Below the pieces are notes generated by a model. The model saw nothing but the letters and a program-made list of their open reading frames with translations, did no database searches and had not been told where the DNA came from. From Duganella sp. BJB480 (lineage in GTDB: Bacteria; Pseudomonadota; Gammaproteobacteria; Burkholderiales; Burkholderiaceae_D): DNA of 64,000 nt. The stretch is taken from positions 62,001 to 126,000 of the forward strand of contig QVIN01000001.1 in NCBI GenBank assembly GCA_003416985.1, in the 5' to 3' direction. Shown one piece after another: positions 16,654 to 26,787 of the stretch (its first letter is position 1; every line of letters begins with the position of its first letter). The position numbers and the translations under genes are program-made.

Positions 16654-16739
16654 GGGGTCAAGTCTGACATTCGGACACGAGCTCTGCCGTAGTGCGCGCA
16701 CTACGGCAGAGCTCGTGTCCGAATGTCAGACTTGACCCC
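16654..16739. repeat. 86-nt perfect palindrome, copy 2
   Basis: A perfect inverted repeat over its full length (43-nt arms). The outer 34 nt are identical to copy 1 at 15585-15670; the central 18 nt (CGTAGTGCGCGCACTACG) differ. It lies between the gene remnant and the stop of the tri-haem cytochrome gene, so it may also act as a terminator for that minus-strand gene. Confidence 0.88.
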
Positions 16740-16743
16740 ATTG

Positions 16744-18018
16744 TTAATCCAGTGGAATCGCGCGGTAGCGGTTGACGTCGTTGCCGTTGACCGGCGGCGC
16801 GTTGTTGCCCCAGGCGCTGCGCAGGTAGGACACGACCTGCGCCACCTCCGTATCGTTCAATACGTGGCCGAACGGCGGCATGCCGTATGGGCGCGGATTG
16901 CCTTCGGTGCCGGGCGCGAAGCCGCCGTTGAGCACGATGCGGATCGGGTTGACCGCCTGCTCCATCGTCAGCGCGCGGTTGCCCGCCAGCGGCGGATAGC
17001 CCGGCGGCAGGCCGGCGCCGCCTGCGCCGTGGCAGTCGACGCAGTGCTTCTCGTACAGCTTGGCGCCGGCCGCCAGGTAGGCCATAGCCTCGGCGCCCTT
17101 GTCGCGCTCGAAGTCGGATTTCTTGTCGTCGCCCGGCAGCGCTTTCAGATAGACCGCCATGGCGTTGATGTCGCCGTCGCTCAGGTGCTGCAGGCTTTGC
17201 CGCACCACCTCGGCCATCGGCCCGAACACGGTCGCGCGCGGCGACACGCCGGTCTTGAGCAACTGCACGATGTGCGGTTGCATCCATTCGCCCAGCCCGG
17301 CCTCGGCGCCGGCGTTGAGCGACGGCGCGTACCAGCCAAGCACCGGGATCAGGCCGCCGGACAGGCCCTCGCCGTCGCTCGCACCCAGCGTGTTGCGCGC
17401 GCTGTGGCAGGCGCTGCAATGGCCCAGGCCCTGCACCAGGTAGGCGCCACGGTTCCAGTCCACCGATTGCTTGCTGTCCTCGCGGAACACGGCCGGCTTG
17501 AAGTACAACGCGCGCCACGCGGCCAGCATGAATTGCTGGTTGTAGGGGAAGCGCAAGGTGTGCGGCTGGTTGGGCTGCGCCACCGCCGGCACCGACTGGA
17601 AGTAAGCGTACAGCGCGTCCGCGTCGTCGCGCGTGATGCGGGTGTAGTTGGTGTACGGGAAGGCCGGATACAGCAGGCGGCCATCCTTTGATTTGCCGTT
17701 GTGCAGCGCGCGCCAGAAGTCGTCCGCGCTCCAGCCGCCGATGCCGGTGGCCTTGTCGGAGGTGATGTTGGGCGAGATGACGTTGCCGAACGGCGTCTGC
17801 AGCGCGCGCCCGCCGGCGTACTGCGCGCCGCCGCGCACGGTGTGGCAGGCCATGCAGTCGCCGGCCTTGGCCAGGTAGGCGCCGCGCGCGATCTTCTCTG
17901 CCGGCGCCAGCGTCGCGGTGACGGTGGGCGCCGGCCCGGCGTCGTCGGAGCCGCCGAACAGCACATACAGGATGCCCGCCGCCAGCACGGCGATAACGGG
18001 ATAAATGATTTTCTTCAT
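16744..18018 (-). CDS. Tri-haem cytochrome c, alcohol/gluconate dehydrogenase subunit type
   Basis: A 424-residue membrane-anchored or exported cytochrome with three CXXCH haem sites: CMACH (55-59), CSACH (about 200-204) and CVDCH (about 325-329). The layout matches the cytochrome c subunit of membrane alcohol, gluconate and sorbitol dehydrogenases, which passes electrons to ubiquinone or an oxidase. The N-terminus is an uncleaved-looking helix. No dehydrogenase gene is next to it; only a di-haem cytochrome 10 nt upstream in the same transcript. It probably serves an enzyme encoded elsewhere. Confidence 0.9.
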   Translation of the reverse strand: MKKIIYPVIAVLAAGILYVLFGGSDDAGPAPTVTATLAPAEKIARGAYLAKAGDCMACHTVRGGAQYAGGRALQTPFGNVISPNITSDKATGIGGWSADDFWRALHNGKSKDGRLLYPAFPYTNYTRITRDDADALYAYFQSVPAVAQPNQPHTLRFPYNQQFMLAAWRALYFKPAVFREDSKQSVDWNRGAYLVQGLGHCSACHSARNTLGASDGEGLSGGLIPVLGWYAPSLNAGAEAGLGEWMQPHIVQLLKTGVSPRATVFGPMAEVVRQSLQHLSDGDINAMAVYLKALPGDDKKSDFERDKGAEAMAYLAAGAKLYEKHCVDCHGAGGAGLPPGYPPLAGNRALTMEQAVNPIRIVLNGGFAPGTEGNPRPYGMPPFGHVLNDTEVAQVVSYLRSAWGNNAPPVNGNDVNRYRAIPLD

Positions 18019-18028
18019 AACAAGGCCC

Positions 18029-18742
18029 TCAAGGTGCCGGCACGCTGCCGCAGTTCAGCGGCAGGGGCAGGGCGATGCTGTCGGCGGCGCCGGGGCGGGC
18101 GGCGGCGTCCGGTGTTTGCTTGCTGAGCCAGCCGGAGACGGCGGCGACGTCGGCCGGCGTCAGGCGGTTGGCGATCTCCGCCATGCAGTCCGGCGCGGCG
18201 GCGCGGCGCACCTTGTTCTTCCATGCGCCGAACTGGGCGTTGATGTAGTCGCTGGGCAGGCCGACCAGGCCGGGGATCGCCGGCGCCACGCCGGTCAGCG
18301 CGCTGCCGTGGCAGGCCACGCAGGCCGGGATCTTCTTCGACGGATCGCCGTTGCGCACCAGCGCCTCGCCGCGCGCCAAGGCATCGCCGCCCGCGCCGCC
18401 GGCCTGGGGCGGCGGGTAGGGCGGGTGCTGTTGCGAGAAGTAGTCGGCGATTTCGCGCAGGTAGGCGTCCGGCAGGTGGTCGACCATGTAGGTCATCATC
18501 GGATAATGCCGCCGGCCCTCGCGGAAATTGACCAGCTGGTTGTACAGGTAGCCGGCCGGCTTGCCGGCGATGCGTGGGAAGAAGGCGTCGCCGCGTTCCT
18601 TGACGGCGTGGCAGGCGGTGCAGGCGGCCACGCGTTGTTCCAGCGTGTCGGGCAGGGTGGCGGGCGTGGCGGCCAGCAACGGCAGGCCGAAGCCGGCCAG
18701 GGCCAGCGCGGCGCCCGCGCGCACGACGGAAGATGTGAACAT
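18029..18742 (-). CDS. Di-haem cytochrome c (c4-like)
   Basis: A 237-residue periplasmic cytochrome with a signal peptide (ending near LLAA, ~25) and two haem sites, CTACH (41-45) and CVACH (141-145), in two homologous halves as in the c4 group. Methionines such as in YPMMTYM and CMAEI are candidate axial ligands. ATG 18742 is supported by AAGGAATC; the frame is open further upstream without a site. It is the first gene of a two-gene operon with the tri-haem cytochrome and probably relays electrons to a terminal oxidase. Confidence 0.88.
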   Translation of the reverse strand: MFTSSVVRAGAALALAGFGLPLLAATPATLPDTLEQRVAACTACHAVKERGDAFFPRIAGKPAGYLYNQLVNFREGRRHYPMMTYMVDHLPDAYLREIADYFSQQHPPYPPPQAGGAGGDALARGEALVRNGDPSKKIPACVACHGSALTGVAPAIPGLVGLPSDYINAQFGAWKNKVRRAAAPDCMAEIANRLTPADVAAVSGWLSKQTPDAAARPGAADSIALPLPLNCGSVPAP

Positions 18743-18791
18743 GCGATTCCTTGAAGTCGTAGCTATCTGGCAAGGATACCAGATCATCCCG

Positions 18792-19466
18792 CTACTGCGG
18801 CTTCGGCGGACGGGGAAGTTTCACGGCCTTCATCGGCGGCAGCTTGTTGCCGGCGGCGATGAAGTGACGGTAGACCCGCAAGGCCACCTGGGCGTCGTCG
18901 GCCGCGTACAGGATCTGCTTTTCGTTCAGGCGCGGCAGCGCCCAGTTGGTGGTGGAGATCTTCTTGGACTTCTGCAGCTTCTGGCCGAAGAACTTGGCGA
19001 CGGCGGTCTTGGCGCCGAGGTCGTTGCGTTGTCCCGGCGTGCGCAGCGCCACCGACAAATCGACCACGCCGGCCGCGCGGATCGCCAGCTTGGCGTGCAG
19101 CCGCTTGACGTCGTCGGACAGGCCGAAGCCCACCTTGAGCAACGCCGGCGTCTCCAGCACCGCCTGCAATGCCTCGAGGATGGTCGCGGAGGTGCTGGCG
19201 CCGATCTGGAACAGGTAGGCGGTGCTGTCGGTGGAAAACTGGATCAGGTGCGGACCGGTCGAGGTCTCGCCCTTGGTGAAGGTCGGCTTGGATTCGGTGT
19301 CGAAGCCGATGGCGTCCGTGGCCAGCAGGGCGTCGCGCGCGGCGACCGCCTGCCCGGCCGTGGTGACCAGCTGCACATCGGCGATGCGTATCCCGATGTA
19401 GGGCGGAAGCTCGGCCTCCGCCGGCACGGCGGGATGCTGGGTGTTCAACGGAGCCAACAGAGCCAA
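18792..19466 (-). CDS. DEDDy-type 3'-5' exonuclease (RNase D-like)
   Basis: A protein of about 224 residues with the DEDD exonuclease motifs: Exo I GFDTES (near 54-59), the Exo II region KVGFGLSDDVKRL (about 112-124), and Exo III YAADDAQVALRVY (about 195-207) with the tyrosine of the DEDDy class. It therefore should degrade RNA or DNA from 3' ends. There is no ATG near the start; the best guess is TTG at 19466, one base after the proQ stop, and the exact start is uncertain. The tight link to proQ suggests RNA-related work. Confidence 0.82.
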   Translation of the reverse strand: MALLAPLNTQHPAVPAEAELPPYIGIRIADVQLVTTAGQAVAARDALLATDAIGFDTESKPTFTKGETSTGPHLIQFSTDSTAYLFQIGASTSATILEALQAVLETPALLKVGFGLSDDVKRLHAKLAIRAAGVVDLSVALRTPGQRNDLGAKTAVAKFFGQKLQKSKKISTTNWALPRLNEKQILYAADDAQVALRVYRHFIAAGNKLPPMKAVKLPRPPKPQ

Positions 19467-19467
19467 C

Positions 19468-19938
19468 TCAGCCTTTGCGCGAGAACTTCGCGGTCAGCTG
19501 GTTCAGCTTGTCGGCGCGCACGCGCGCCGCTTCCTCGGCGGCGGCCGCTTCGCGTTCGGCCTTCTTGCGTTCGGCTTCCTTCTTGAAGCGTTCCTGCAAG
19601 ACCTGCGTGGCGTGGGCGCGATGGGTGTCGGTCACTTCGGCGCCGGGGGTGCCGTCCAGATCGTGGCGCACCTTGGCTTTTTCCATGACCTTCAGGTAGC
19701 GCAGCGAACCGGTGTGGATGCCGAGCGCGGTGCGCATGGTTTTGCGGTCCAGTTCGGGCATGACGGCGAGGATCTGCTTGTCGATACCGATCGACAGGGG
19801 CAGGAAATCGCGGAAGGCCGGGAATTGGGTTTGCAATTGTTTCAACAAGCTGCGCGGGGACTGCGCTGCTGGTGCCGCGGTGGCGGCCGGCTCGTTGGCC
19901 GGCGCCTGAGGGGTGAGGCTAGTGTTCATCGACTTCAT
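19468..19938 (-). CDS. proQ: ProQ/FinO-family RNA chaperone
   Basis: A 156-residue RNA-binding protein with the FinO/ProQ domain at about residues 28-115: LLKQLQTQFPAFRDFLPLSIG is the typical opening and LDRKTMRTALGIHTGSLRYL the core RNA-binding helix. A basic, helical Lys/Arg/Glu/Ala-rich tail follows. Such proteins bind structured sRNAs and mRNA 3' ends. ATG at 19938 or 19929 are both possible starts; neither has a clear site. The exonuclease gene begins directly after its stop. Confidence 0.88.
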   Translation of the reverse strand: MKSMNTSLTPQAPANEPAATAAPAAQSPRSLLKQLQTQFPAFRDFLPLSIGIDKQILAVMPELDRKTMRTALGIHTGSLRYLKVMEKAKVRHDLDGTPGAEVTDTHRAHATQVLQERFKKEAERKKAEREAAAAEEAARVRADKLNQLTAKFSRKG

Positions 19939-20072
19939 AGTTTAAGCAAGAGGCGTGAGCATATCATGGGGACTACGGGATTGCAGTGCCTTTTAGGCCA
20001 TGATGTAAAAATGACTACATCAACATCATACGCCAGTTGGACGGCGCAGGTGCGTTCGCACGCCAAAACATG

Positions 20073-20294
20073 TATAATGCGAGACGCACTTTTGCAGGAC
20101 GGTGCGTTTCAGTTTGGTACAGGATGCGATTTGGACGGTCTGACAAGAGTGTGTAGCCCTTGTTATATGGTTTTAAGATGTCGGATATAGGTACTATCAA
20201 TTATCCTGATGTCTCGCGATACGGCATACTTTGCCCTCTCCCTATTCTTCACTGAAAAGAGAAACAAGCCCGTTGTTGGACGCGGGCTTTTTTT
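20073..20294 (+). ncRNA. Candidate ~210-nt non-coding RNA or independent transcript upstream of rpoD
   Basis: Within the 472-nt gene-free stretch 19939-20410 there is a TATAAT at 20073-20078, then a 9-bp hairpin at the expected 5' end (GAGACGCAC 20081-20089 with GTGCGTTTC 20102-20110), and finally a strong terminator at 20266-20294. No protein frame of note lies between. The -35 region is poor. The stretch is clearly more AT-rich than the flanking genes. The remaining 115 nt before the rpoD ATG show no strong signal. I could not match it to 6S, tmRNA or another known RNA. Confidence 0.35.
20266..20294 (+). terminator. Rho-independent terminator upstream of rpoD
   Basis: AAGCCCG (20266-20272), a 10-nt loop, CGGGCTT (20283-20289) and a run of T to 20294. 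As no coding gene on the plus strand ends here, it implies a separate short transcript before rpoD. Confidence 0.8.
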
Positions 20295-20410
20295 ATTCCG
20301 CAGATAATCGTCAGCTAAATTACAACATTTCCATCCCAGCGCACTGGCAACGGTCGGCGCGGGCTACGGCATTTTGTATTGTCTGGCGAATACGCATTGA
20401 GAGATATTTA

Positions 20411-22900
<2,490 letters not shown>

Positions 22901-22920
22901 GCGTCGGCGGGATGACAAGA

Positions 22921-22948
22921 AGGGAGGCCATGGGCCTCCCTTTTTTTT
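22921..22948 (+). terminator. rpoD terminator
   Basis: AGGGAGGCC (22921-22929), loop ATG, GGCCTCCCT (22933-22941) and eight T. A perfect 9-bp stem 20 nt after the rpoD stop. Confidence 0.92.
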
Positions 22949-23022
22949 CGCCGTGACAAACCGCGTATTTCTTTTTTATCGGATTGCAATACACTAGCGT
23001 TTTTCCCATCACCGGCCGCTGC

Positions 23023-24123
23023 ATGGAAAAGCCAGTCTATCGTCCGTTCTCCCGCAGCCTGTGGCTGGGCCTGCTGGCCGGAAGCGTCGCGGTGCTGCTG
23101 CTGAATCTGACGCATCTCTACCTGTGGCAGTTGCGCTATCCGCCGGGCGCCACGGCAATCGAGCGCTTCAACGACCATTCCCACACCGCGTTGTGGTTGT
23201 GGCTGCAATTGCTGGACTTCGCCGGCGGTATCGCGGCCGGCGCGCTGGTGGCGCGCTGGTCGCCGCGCGGCTCATGGCGCGCGCTCGCGCTGTCAGTGGC
23301 CGGATTGTTGGTGTATTCCTTCTTCGATTTCCTGCCGCATACGAAATCCTGGCTGCGATGCGCGCTGTGGTACTTGGCGGTGCCGTCGGGTGTGCTGTGC
23401 GGCGGTGCGCTGTATCGCTGGCGCGAGCGCGGCAGGGCCGAGAAGCCGCCCCGCGCCGCGCCCGCCGATCACATGCAGGATCTGCCGCACACGCCGCTGC
23501 CGCAGGCGCTGTTGATCATGGCGATCTGCTTTGGCGGCTTTATTTTGGATTCGTTCGGCATCGCGTCCGGCGGCGCCGATCTATTGAGCTTCAATGACGG
23601 GGTCTTCGCCGCCATCGCCGTGCAGGAACTGATACTCGCCTGCGTGGCGCTGGCCGTGCTGCACGCCTGCCATTATCCGCTGGCGACCCTGCTGCCCAAG
23701 CCCTCATGGGGCGGGCTGGGCATCGGCGCCGTGCTCTACGTCATCTCCTGCGTGGCCGCGCTGGGTGTCGGGCTGCTGTTCGGCGGCGAAGCGATCCAGC
23801 CGGTCGACACGATGCTGGCGCAGTCGCATGTCACGCTGCCCGCGCTGGTGGCGATGGCGCTGATCAACGGCACCTTCGAGGAAGTGTTTTTGCTGGCCTA
23901 CCTGCAGCGCGGGCTGCGGCGCTTCGGCGCTTCCAACGCCATCGGCGCCGCGATCCTGGTGCGGCTGCTGTGCCACTGGTACCAGGGGCCGGTGGGCGCC
24001 GCCAAGGTGCTGGCGATGGGACTGGTGTTCGGGATATATTATGCGCGCAGCGGGCGGCTGTTCCCGGTGATCGCCGCGCACGTGGCGGCGGATTTCCTGC
24101 CTTTTCTCGATGTCGTGCAGTGA
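23023..24123 (+). CDS. CPBP-family intramembrane protease-like protein
   Basis: A 366-residue membrane protein with about nine hydrophobic segments. The C-terminal third holds the CPBP (CAAX protease and bacteriocin-processing, Abi) motifs: FEEVFLLAYLQRGL with the paired glutamates, then LCHWYQG and IAAHVAADF with the conserved histidines. Family members are intramembrane metalloproteases or their non-catalytic relatives. ATG 23023 is taken as start; a TTG 13 codons upstream is an alternative. The next gene starts 11 nt after its stop. Confidence 0.8.
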   Translation: MEKPVYRPFSRSLWLGLLAGSVAVLLLNLTHLYLWQLRYPPGATAIERFNDHSHTALWLWLQLLDFAGGIAAGALVARWSPRGSWRALALSVAGLLVYSFFDFLPHTKSWLRCALWYLAVPSGVLCGGALYRWRERGRAEKPPRAAPADHMQDLPHTPLPQALLIMAICFGGFILDSFGIASGGADLLSFNDGVFAAIAVQELILACVALAVLHACHYPLATLLPKPSWGGLGIGAVLYVISCVAALGVGLLFGGEAIQPVDTMLAQSHVTLPALVAMALINGTFEEVFLLAYLQRGLRRFGASNAIGAAILVRLLCHWYQGPVGAAKVLAMGLVFGIYYARSGRLFPVIAAHVAADFLPFLDVVQ

Positions 24124-24134
24124 AAGTGAGAGCG

Positions 24135-24611
24135 ATGATCAAATCGGTATTTTTCGGCGCGGCCCTGGCCTGCACGTCCATGATGGCGGGCGCGGCGCGT
24201 ATCGATATCGCCACCGGCATCCAGCTGGCGCAGATCGACTTCGATACGTATCACGCCTTGCTGTTTGAACGCTGCAAGACGGAGGCGCCGGATTCGGTCG
24301 ACGCGCTGGCGGAGGCCTTGGCGCAGTGGAAGGCGCAGAACGCGGACGCGCTGGTGATCCTGCGCCAGCTGTACAAGGTGCAGCTGATCCAGCAAATGCG
24401 GGCCCGCCAGCCGGCGGCGACCGAGGCGGAAATCGATGCCCATGTCGCTGCGGTGATGGGCGTGTTCAACGGGGGCCTGAAGGACAAGGTGGCGGCCTTG
24501 CCGGCCGGCGAGGCCAGGGCGTCCTGCGAGGGTGGGTACGCCAACGACCTGGAGACCAACCCCGACATGGATTTCAACGAGCTGCTGGAGCGCATGACGC
24601 TGGGGCGTTGA
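24135..24611 (+). CDS. Hypothetical secreted protein
   Basis: A 158-residue protein with a signal peptide (MIKSVFFGAALACTSMMAGA, cleavage near AGA-A). The mature part is helical, with two cysteines (FERCKTEAP and ARASCEGGY) that could form a disulphide. No known family is recognised. It starts 11 nt after the CPBP gene and is probably in the same transcript. A GTG nine bases upstream is the other possible start. Confidence 0.65.
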   Translation: MIKSVFFGAALACTSMMAGAARIDIATGIQLAQIDFDTYHALLFERCKTEAPDSVDALAEALAQWKAQNADALVILRQLYKVQLIQQMRARQPAATEAEIDAHVAAVMGVFNGGLKDKVAALPAGEARASCEGGYANDLETNPDMDFNELLERMTLGR

Positions 24612-24642
24612 CCGGCTCGGTGCCGGTTTTTTCAGGATTTGA

Positions 24643-25035
24643 ATGAAAACTGTTTATATCAATGTACTGTTGTGGCTGTGGTCCCTGGTGGCGCTGTGCG
24701 CCGCCGCCGCGCATATCGTGATGCCCGCGTGGACGGCGGCGGGCACCAACTGGCTCAGCTCCGCGCACTGGCAGCGCGAGATCGCCTATTTCGACATCGT
24801 CCTCGCCGGCATCTTCAGCTGGACCGCCCGCCAGTCCGACCTGTCGATCAAGCGTGGCGCGGCCCTGATGCTGTGCGGCCTGTCGCTGGCGCTGGGGGAA
24901 GGGCACCTGGAAGGATGGCTGCAGGATGCTAAAATCTTCCACGTGCTGTTCACCGTGGGCAATGGCCTGGCGGCCTTGTGGAGCGGGCTGGCTTTTTTAT
25001 CGCTGTGGGAAAATCAGAAGGGTAAGCGTTCGTGA
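24643..25035 (+). CDS. Small four-helix membrane protein
   Basis: A 130-residue protein with four hydrophobic helices (about 5-28, 47-62, 73-87 and 101-121) and a basic C-terminal tail. No family recognised. It overlaps the next small membrane gene by 4 nt (GTGA), so the two are coupled. It may belong to the transcript that begins with the CPBP gene. Confidence 0.65.
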   Translation: MKTVYINVLLWLWSLVALCAAAAHIVMPAWTAAGTNWLSSAHWQREIAYFDIVLAGIFSWTARQSDLSIKRGAALMLCGLSLALGEGHLEGWLQDAKIFHVLFTVGNGLAALWSGLAFLSLWENQKGKRS

Positions 25036-25259
25036 TCGTTTCAATTATTTCCGTGCTGGTGCTGCTGTACTATGCCTGCATCCGCGAATGGCTGCTGGTG
25101 CTGGCGCTGGCGTGCTGGCAGGCGGTGAAGCTGGTCGACTATTTCTATCCGTCGACCTTGCCGCTCTGGCTGCCGCTGTCGGTGGCCGGCGTGGTGCTGG
25201 TGATGACGCTCCACCAGTACCTCGTGCGCGGCCGCCGCGGCGCCGCCTCAGTAAGATAG
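25032..25259 (+). CDS. Small membrane protein, 75 residues
   Basis: Two predicted membrane helices (about 3-28 and 43-62) with a basic C-terminal end. It starts with GTG at 25032, overlapping the previous stop by 4 nt, which supports it as a real, coupled gene. The 3' end overlaps the convergent DUF899 gene by 12 nt. Function unknown. Confidence 0.55.
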   Translation: MIVSIISVLVLLYYACIREWLLVLALACWQAVKLVDYFYPSTLPLWLPLSVAGVVLVMTLHQYLVRGRRGAASVR

Positions 25260-25937
25260 CTTCGGATACCAGTCCGTGCCGCGTCCGGCCGGCGTCAGGT
25301 CCAGGATATTCCACAGCGGCGTCGGGTCCGGCGCGCCGCGCGCATCCTGGCCGGGATCTTCGGTGCCACCCAGCTCGCTCGCCCAGAAGTGGTGGACCTT
25401 GCCGTCGCGCTTGACCCAGACGTCCAGCGCCGGCCACTCGCTGCCGTCCGGCGCCAGACCGCGGTAGTCGCGCGGGAAACCGTCGCCCATGCACTGGTAG
25501 AAGGCCAGGTTGCGCCAGCCGCGCTCGCGCGCGAAGGCCAGCTGGCGCGACACCGGCGAACGGCCCAGCACCGCCACCGCCACCCGCTGCGACAGGTCGC
25601 GCGACGGGATGTCGATGGCGCCGAGGAAGGCGGTGCACATCGGACACGGCCGCTCGCGCTGCGGCCCATACATCCAGAAGTAGGTGACCAGCGTGTCATG
25701 CCGGCCGAACAGGTCGGCCAGCTTCACCGTCTTGCCATCCTCGTCGAGGAAGCTGTAGTCGGGCACCTCGCCGCCAAGCGGCAGGGCGCGACGCTGCGCG
25801 GCCACGCGTTCGATGTGCCGCCGCAGTTCTATCTCTTCGGCCAGCAAGGCCGTGCGCGCGGCACGGTAGCTGGCGCTGTCGTTCGGATAGGGCTTGCTTC
25901 GGGCAGCCAGTTCAGCTGCCGGCGTCAGCGTGGCCAT
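25248..25937 (-). CDS. DUF899 thioredoxin-like protein (first of two in the window)
   Basis: A 229-residue thioredoxin-fold protein of the DUF899 family. The LRRHIERVAAQRRALPLGG stretch and YSFLDEDGKTVKLADLFG are typical; a CPMC motif sits at about residues 98-101 where the thioredoxin active site would be. The C-terminal block ends LWNILDLTPAGR, the family signature. Biochemical role is not established. It is 9 nt downstream of the 3-hydroxybutyrate dehydrogenase gene and probably shares its transcript. Confidence 0.85.
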   Translation of the reverse strand: MATLTPAAELAARSKPYPNDSASYRAARTALLAEEIELRRHIERVAAQRRALPLGGEVPDYSFLDEDGKTVKLADLFGRHDTLVTYFWMYGPQRERPCPMCTAFLGAIDIPSRDLSQRVAVAVLGRSPVSRQLAFARERGWRNLAFYQCMGDGFPRDYRGLAPDGSEWPALDVWVKRDGKVHHFWASELGGTEDPGQDARGAPDPTPLWNILDLTPAGRGTDWYPKLSY

Positions 25938-25946
25938 GGCGTCCTC

Positions 25947-26726
25947 CTATTGCATGAACCAGCCGTGGCTGACCACCAGCGATTGCCCGGTCAGCGCGTT
26001 CGACGGGAAGCTGGCGAACAGCAGCGCCACTTCGGCCACGTCCTCGACGGTGGTGAACTTGCCATCCACGGTATCGACCAGCATGACCTTCTTGACCACG
26101 TCGTCCTCCGAGATGCCCAAGGTCTTGGCCTGCTCGGGGATTTGCTTGTCCACCAGCGGCGTGCGGACGAAGCCGGGGCAGATCACGTTGGCGCGCACGC
26201 CATGCTCGGCGCCTTCCTTCGACACCGCCTTGGCCAGGCCGATCAGGCCGTGCTTGGCCGTCACATAGGCCGACTTGAGCTTGGACGCTTCCTTCGAGTG
26301 CACCGAGCCCATGTAGATCACGCTGCCGCTGCCGGCCTTGTACATATGCGGCAGGCAAGCCTTGGTGGTCAGGAAGGCGCCGTCCAGGTGGATGGACAGC
26401 AGCTTCTTCCACTCCTCGTAGGGGAACTCCTCGACCGGATGGATGATCTGGATGCCGGCGTTGCTGACCAGCACGTCGATCTGCCCCCAGGCCTCGACCA
26501 CGCTGGCGATGCCGGCGTTGACCTGGCCCTCGTCGACCACGTTCATGGCGATGGCCATGGCCTGGTGGCCGCTGGCCTTCAGCTCATTGGCGGTGGCCTG
26601 CGCCGCCTCCAGGTTCAGGTCGGCGATGACGATCTTGCCGCCTTCGCGCGCGTACACCAAAGCGATTTCCTTGCCGATGCCGCTGGCGGCGCCGGTGACG
26701 ATGCAGACTTTGTCTTTCAGTTTCAT
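25947..26726 (-). CDS. hbdH: 3-Hydroxybutyrate dehydrogenase
   Basis: A 259-residue short-chain dehydrogenase that oxidises D-3-hydroxybutyrate to acetoacetate with NAD, the last step in PHB breakdown. The cofactor motif [11 protein letters not shown] is at 10-20, NAG near residue 90, and the catalytic Ser-Tyr-x3-Lys appears in [22 protein letters not shown] (read in two parts). The C-terminal [12 protein letters not shown] is typical of the bacterial enzyme. GAGGAG lies upstream of ATG 26726. Fits with the phasin gene at 6.3 kb. Confidence 0.92.
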   Translation of the reverse strand: MKLKDKVCIVTGAASGIGKEIALVYAREGGKIVIADLNLEAAQATANELKASGHQAMAIAMNVVDEGQVNAGIASVVEAWGQIDVLVSNAGIQIIHPVEEFPYEEWKKLLSIHLDGAFLTTKACLPHMYKAGSGSVIYMGSVHSKEASKLKSAYVTAKHGLIGLAKAVSKEGAEHGVRANVICPGFVRTPLVDKQIPEQAKTLGISEDDVVKKVMLVDTVDGKFTTVEDVAEVALLFASFPSNALTGQSLVVSHGWFMQ

Positions 26727-26787
26727 GAACTTGCTCCTCGTGGGTGGGAATGCAAAACGTGATTACAGCGATATTGCGCCGCGCCGT

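Noticed and set aside
20073..20294. 6S RNA or tmRNA before rpoD
   Set aside because: No tRNA-like ends or tag frame, and I could not find the long closing stem and central bubble of 6S RNA; kept only as an unassigned candidate.
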